Source of the DNA: an uncultured Bacteroidaceae bacterium
GTDB lineage: Bacteria > Bacteroidota > Bacteroidia > Bacteroidales > Bacteroidaceae
Direction: 5' to 3'
DNA: 53,258 nt
Assembly: GCA_905234555.1 (NCBI GenBank)
Contig: CAJOHO010000007.1
Span: forward strand, 1 to 53,258
This document shows positions 50,587 through 53,258 of the stretch, piece by piece. The translations under genes and the position numbers were made by a program. The notes beneath the pieces were generated by a model that saw nothing but the letters and a program-made list of their open reading frames with translations, did no database searches and was not told where the DNA came from. Each line of letters starts with the position of its first letter. Within the stretch, counting starts at the first letter, position 1.

Positions 50587-51068
50587 GACTATATCACGGC
50601 TCAAATGTTGAGGTTCGCAAGCCCAGCCTGCTTAGGAGCAGGAAGAAGACCGATTTTGGCCGCGGCTTTTATACAACAACTCAGAAGGAGCAGGCCGAGC
50701 ACTGGACCTCCATCAAGATGGACAGAGCAAGAATAGGCCGAAGAGTGGTGTCGGTTTTTGAGATGGACGACGAGATCCTGACTAATCCCGAGTTGAAGAT
50801 TCGCGAGTTTCACGGATCTGACGAGGCTTGGCTGAACTTCGTGGTAGATAGCCGTAAAGGTATAGAGCACGACTACGACCTAGTGTTTGGCCCGGTAGCT
50901 AACGATAAAGTGTTTACCGTGGTGAACCTTTATGAAAGCGGTGTCCTTGATGCCCCTGCGGCCATTGCCGAGTTGAAAGCCTATAAAACCTACAACCAAC
51001 TCTCCTTCCATACATCTCACGTCATCCAGGCCTTGCGATTCGTGGAGAGTTACGAGGTGAAAGAGTAG
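50583..51068 (+). CDS. DUF3990 protein, candidate ADP-ribosyltransferase-like toxin
   Basis: This 161-residue protein starts MRLYHGSNVEVRKPSLLRSR. The motifs LYHGS (residues 3-7), TDFGRGFYTTTQKEQAEHW (about 23-41) and FVVDSRKG match the DUF3990 family, which has been related to the ADP-ribosyltransferase fold (a His on the first strand, Tyr in GFYTT). It overlaps the DUF3791 gene by 4 bases. Similar pairs are found on mobile and accessory loci. The catalytic third residue cannot be assigned with certainty. Confidence 0.75.
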   Translation: MRLYHGSNVEVRKPSLLRSRKKTDFGRGFYTTTQKEQAEHWTSIKMDRARIGRRVVSVFEMDDEILTNPELKIREFHGSDEAWLNFVVDSRKGIEHDYDLVFGPVANDKVFTVVNLYESGVLDAPAAIAELKAYKTYNQLSFHTSHVIQALRFVESYEVKE

Positions 51069-51117
51069 ACTCCGGACATCTTACATCATACATCTTACAT
51101 CATCCATCTTACGGTCT

Positions 51118-51189
51118 TTACGCGCAGCCTAAAGCTCTTGACAGCAGGAACCTGCGGCATTTGCCGCGAGGCCCGCTATGCCGCAAAAT
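51118..51189 (+). repeat. TTACGCGCAGC element, copy B
   Basis: Core almost identical to copies A and C, with AGCCTAAAGCTC instead of AGCCTGAAGCTC. It lacks the left GCGGCACAGAGCC part, which is replaced by an ACATCATCCATCTTACGG heptad-like tract. Copies A and B both continue YCGATAAAAG after the element. It lies after the DUF3990 gene and 286 bases before rmlA. Confidence 0.9.
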
Positions 51190-51475
51190 CGATAAAAGCA
51201 TAAGAAAAAAAATGAAACACTTTTCTGATGATAAGTTGATGTTATTGGAATCATGTTGAAAACTTGTTTTCAGAAATGATTCAAAAGAACAGCAACCTTT
51301 GTTCCCAACAAAGCAGACCAACGGTCTGTCATCTGAAAAGAAAAGATTCGTCCAATTCGTGAGATTCGTGTTCGTAAAAAACAACATGAGCTTTTGGAGC
51401 AGCGAGAGCATTGTCAATGCTAGCTTGAATAATGCCGAGTCGTGACAAAAGTGCATAAATGAACAACGTGAATTT
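51190..51475. other. AT-rich gap before rmlA
   Basis: No credible gene is seen. It has a palindrome ACCAACGGTCTG-type tract and GATTCGTCCAATTCGTGAG (about 51343-51363), a common intergenic motif. A 19-codon frame (51386-51445) is not supported. No TAnnTTTG box fits rmlA. Confidence 0.5.
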
Positions 51476-52348
51476 ATGAAAGGAATTGTACTTGCCGGTG
51501 GTTCTGGCACAAGGCTTTACCCGATAACAAAAGGAGTCTCAAAACAACTCCTACCCATTTATGACAAGCCGATGGTGTATTATCCCATCAGTGCTTTGAT
51601 GCTGGCAAGTATAAGAGACATTCTCATTATATCTACACCATTCGACCTGCCAGGTTTCAAGCGCTTGCTTGGCGATGGAAGTGATTACGGAGTACACTTC
51701 GAATATGCAGAGCAGCCCTCCCCTGATGGCCTCGCCCAGGCTTTTATCATTGGCGAGAAGTTCATCGGAAATGATAGCGCTTGCCTCGTTTTGGGCGACA
51801 ACATCTTTCACGGAAGCGGCTTCGTTCCACTGCTGGAGCAGGCCGTAAAGGATGCTGATCAAGGCAAAGCTACCGTCTTCGGTTATTGGGTGGCAGACCC
51901 TGAGCGCTACGGTGTTGCAGAGTTTGACAGAAACGGCAACTGCCTCAGCATTGAGGAAAAGCCTGCCAAGCCCAAGAGCAACTATGCCGTCACGGGCCTC
52001 TATTTCTACCCCAACAAGGTGGTGGAGGTAGCAAAAACCATCAAGCCCTCCGCCCGCGGAGAGTTGGAAATCACCACTGTGAACCAGCGCTTCCTGGAGG
52101 GTGGCCAGCTCAAAGTCCAAGTCCTGGGCCGCGGCTTCGCCTGGTTAGATACCGGCACCCATGACAGCCTGTCTGACGCTTCCGTCTATATTGAAACGGT
52201 TGAAAAACGCCAGGGCCTCAAAGTGGCCTGTCTGGAAGAAATAGCATACGAGAAGGGCTGGATCAGTTCCCAGAGATTGAAGGAACTAGCCCTGCCCATG
52301 CTGAAGAACCAATATGGCCAGTACCTGATGAGGCTGGCGGAAGAGTAA
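51476..52348 (+). CDS. rmlA: glucose-1-phosphate thymidylyltransferase
   Basis: This 290-residue enzyme starts [20 protein letters not shown] with the nucleotide-binding [11 protein letters not shown]. Further marks are [69 protein letters not shown] and [15 protein letters not shown]. It makes dTDP-glucose, the substrate of RmlB. It is separated from rmlB by the DUF3791/DUF3990 pair and repeat elements A and B, an order unlike compact rml operons. Confidence 0.96.
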   Translation: MKGIVLAGGSGTRLYPITKGVSKQLLPIYDKPMVYYPISALMLASIRDILIISTPFDLPGFKRLLGDGSDYGVHFEYAEQPSPDGLAQAFIIGEKFIGNDSACLVLGDNIFHGSGFVPLLEQAVKDADQGKATVFGYWVADPERYGVAEFDRNGNCLSIEEKPAKPKSNYAVTGLYFYPNKVVEVAKTIKPSARGELEITTVNQRFLEGGQLKVQVLGRGFAWLDTGTHDSLSDASVYIETVEKRQGLKVACLEEIAYEKGWISSQRLKELALPMLKNQYGQYLMRLAEE

Positions 52349-52441
52349 AATCAAGCCCGAGGGGACAAGCCGAATACCTCGAAAAAGGAATAGTGAAGTA
52401 ACATCTTACATCTTACATCATCCATCATACATCTCTCTCCC

Positions 52442-52909
52442 ATGACCCAGTTATCTTACAACGAACATAAAGCACAGATGGCAGACATGGCTACGTTTGA
52501 TGAGCAGATGCCGTCTGTGGGTATCTTCTGGTATGACCCCGAAGATAAAACCTTATTCGGTGTCCGAAAGAAAGAACTCACCCCAAAGATGGTTGAAGAA
52601 GCAGCTGAAAAGGGTAAGCCCTTCATTAATTATCCGCAACTGCATAGGCAGGTGTGGGCTAAGGAGTACTTCCGTGCCCAGGCCAAGCATTTGGAAACAA
52701 AATTCAAGGGTGACTACACTCAGATACCTCGAGGTCGCGTGGCTTGGACAATAGATAAATTCATAGTTCTTGTAGGTAAATGGGCTGAACCTATACAAGA
52801 TGAACTCACCGAGTTACTGGAGGCCGAGTTCTCCCTGCCCTACTTCGAATTCGTTTACGATAATCATTGGGATCTTGGCCACGGTTGGTCTGGTGACATG
52901 CCGAAATAA
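52442..52909 (+). CDS. hypothetical protein (155 aa)
   Basis: This is a soluble protein, MTQLSYNEHKAQMADMATFD, then VGIFWYDPEDKTLFGVRKKE and the ending VYDNHWDLGHGWSGDMPK. I recall similar unnamed Bacteroidota proteins with the pattern PRGRVAW and DNHWDLGHGWS but know no function. It lies between rmlA and element C, preceded by a CATCTTACATC heptad-like tract (about 52400-52437). Confidence 0.75.
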   Translation: MTQLSYNEHKAQMADMATFDEQMPSVGIFWYDPEDKTLFGVRKKELTPKMVEEAAEKGKPFINYPQLHRQVWAKEYFRAQAKHLETKFKGDYTQIPRGRVAWTIDKFIVLVGKWAEPIQDELTELLEAEFSLPYFEFVYDNHWDLGHGWSGDMPK

Positions 52910-52978
52910 AAGGATAAACGTTCCATCCCAGCCTTCAGCCCTCATACATCTTCCATCATACACCAGACATCGCAAGAA

Positions 52979-53072
52979 TTGCGGCACAGAGCCAACGGCT
53001 TTTACGCGCAGCCTGAAGCTCTTGACAGCAGGAACCTGCGGCATTTGCCGCGAGGCCCGCTATGCCGCAAAA
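52979..53072 (+). repeat. TTACGCGCAGC element, copy C
   Basis: Full-length copy: TTGCGGCACAGAGCC, AACGGCT, then the shared core ending TATGCCGCAA. Its ends TTGCGGCA (52979-52986) and TGCCGCAA are inverted repeats. The next ATG (53112) is about 40 bases downstream. Confidence 0.9.
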
Positions 53073-53111
53073 CAAATAGTTAATAAAGAATAAAAACTTA
53101 ACAATATCATT

Positions 53112-53258
53112 ATGCCAGAAGCAAAAGTAATAGCAGAGTGTATATCTCGCGATGGAAAGGCGGCATATCGTCGTGCGAGGAATAGTGGCGGAGCTTATAC
53201 TGTCCGTGGTAATTCCATAGTTCGTATTAGTGCCGATGGTTCAACTATTGTCGTCAGG
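53112..53258 (+). CDS. hypothetical protein, N-terminal 49 residues (runs off the window)
   Basis: The frame MPEAKVIAECISRDGKAAYR continues with RARNSGGAYTVRGNSIVRIS and is open to the window end. The short beta-strand pattern is not assigned to a family. It has the same position relative to element C that the DUF3791 gene has to element A. Confidence 0.55.
   Translation, partial: MPEAKVIAECISRDGKAAYRRARNSGGAYTVRGNSIVRISADGSTIVVR

Noticed and set aside
50028-53072. Integron attC sites for elements A-C
   Set aside because: They lack the GTTRRRY/RYYYAAC core pair, and no integron integrase is in the window; the cassette idea is kept only as a general possibility.

Overview
The window looks like a chromosomal stretch of a Bacteroidales bacterium, most likely a Prevotella-type genus (inference). 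The support is that promoters carry the Bacteroidota -7 box TAnnTTTG, often with TTTG(G) 19 bp upstream; genes lack clear Shine-Dalgarno sites; and the families are typical of the group: smalltalk micro-protein, giant two-kinase sensor, carboxypeptidase-regulatory-domain outer-membrane barrel, UpxY/NusG-like antiterminator, FimB/Mfa2-like lipoprotein, and 4-alpha-glucanotransferase with starch-binding modules. No phage, transposase or CRISPR array is visible.

Layout. 0-0.5 kb: truncated RhuM-family gene and an orphan smalltalk gene. 0.7-6.4 kb: CotH-like secreted protein, then a leftward serine-biosynthesis operon (serC, serA, DUF1015, YigZ). 6.6-12.9 kb: leftward signalling operon (AraC regulator, 1298-residue sensor with two kinase-like halves, response regulator, AbgT-like membrane protein). 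13-16.4 kb: small winged-helix protein and a large outer-membrane barrel. 16.6-23.3 kb: tRNA-Gln, surE, lpxB, a small unknown, rsmA, a flippase-like membrane protein, a beta-helix lipoprotein and an NlpC/P60 hydrolase. 23.4-32.9 kb: pepD, a MerR regulator, an unknown, malQ, DUF5715, pheT, yebC. 33-36.9 kb: leftward wzc tyrosine kinase, HAD phosphatase, upp. 37.6-45.5 kb: TPR membrane protein, ribH, tamB-like, nadE. 45.6-53.3 kb: tRNA-Cys, then a surface-polysaccharide-type region: upxY, a four-helix-bundle remnant, nagB, a FimB/Mfa2-like lipoprotein, rmlB, a DUF3791/DUF3990 toxin-antitoxin-like pair, rmlA and two unknowns.

The most unusual material is repetitive and structured DNA that genes do not explain. 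(1) A family of short hairpins, GTTGC-N3 arms around a 3-nt loop, often after CGTCCCGT, is found between genes and also three times in frame inside nadE, where it is translated in two different reading frames. (2) A nearly identical element of about 71-94 bp rich in GCGGCA/TGCCGC arms occurs three times and brackets the toxin-antitoxin pair and rmlA. (3) An array with exact 22-bp periodicity lies between wzc and the TPR gene. (4) CT/GA-rich palindromes, heptad-like tracts and a GAAGAATGAAG-type tract run into the coding ends of YigZ and upp and into rsmA. Together these suggest a genome in which small palindromic elements spread and are tolerated inside proteins, a situation comparable to Rickettsia palindromic elements.
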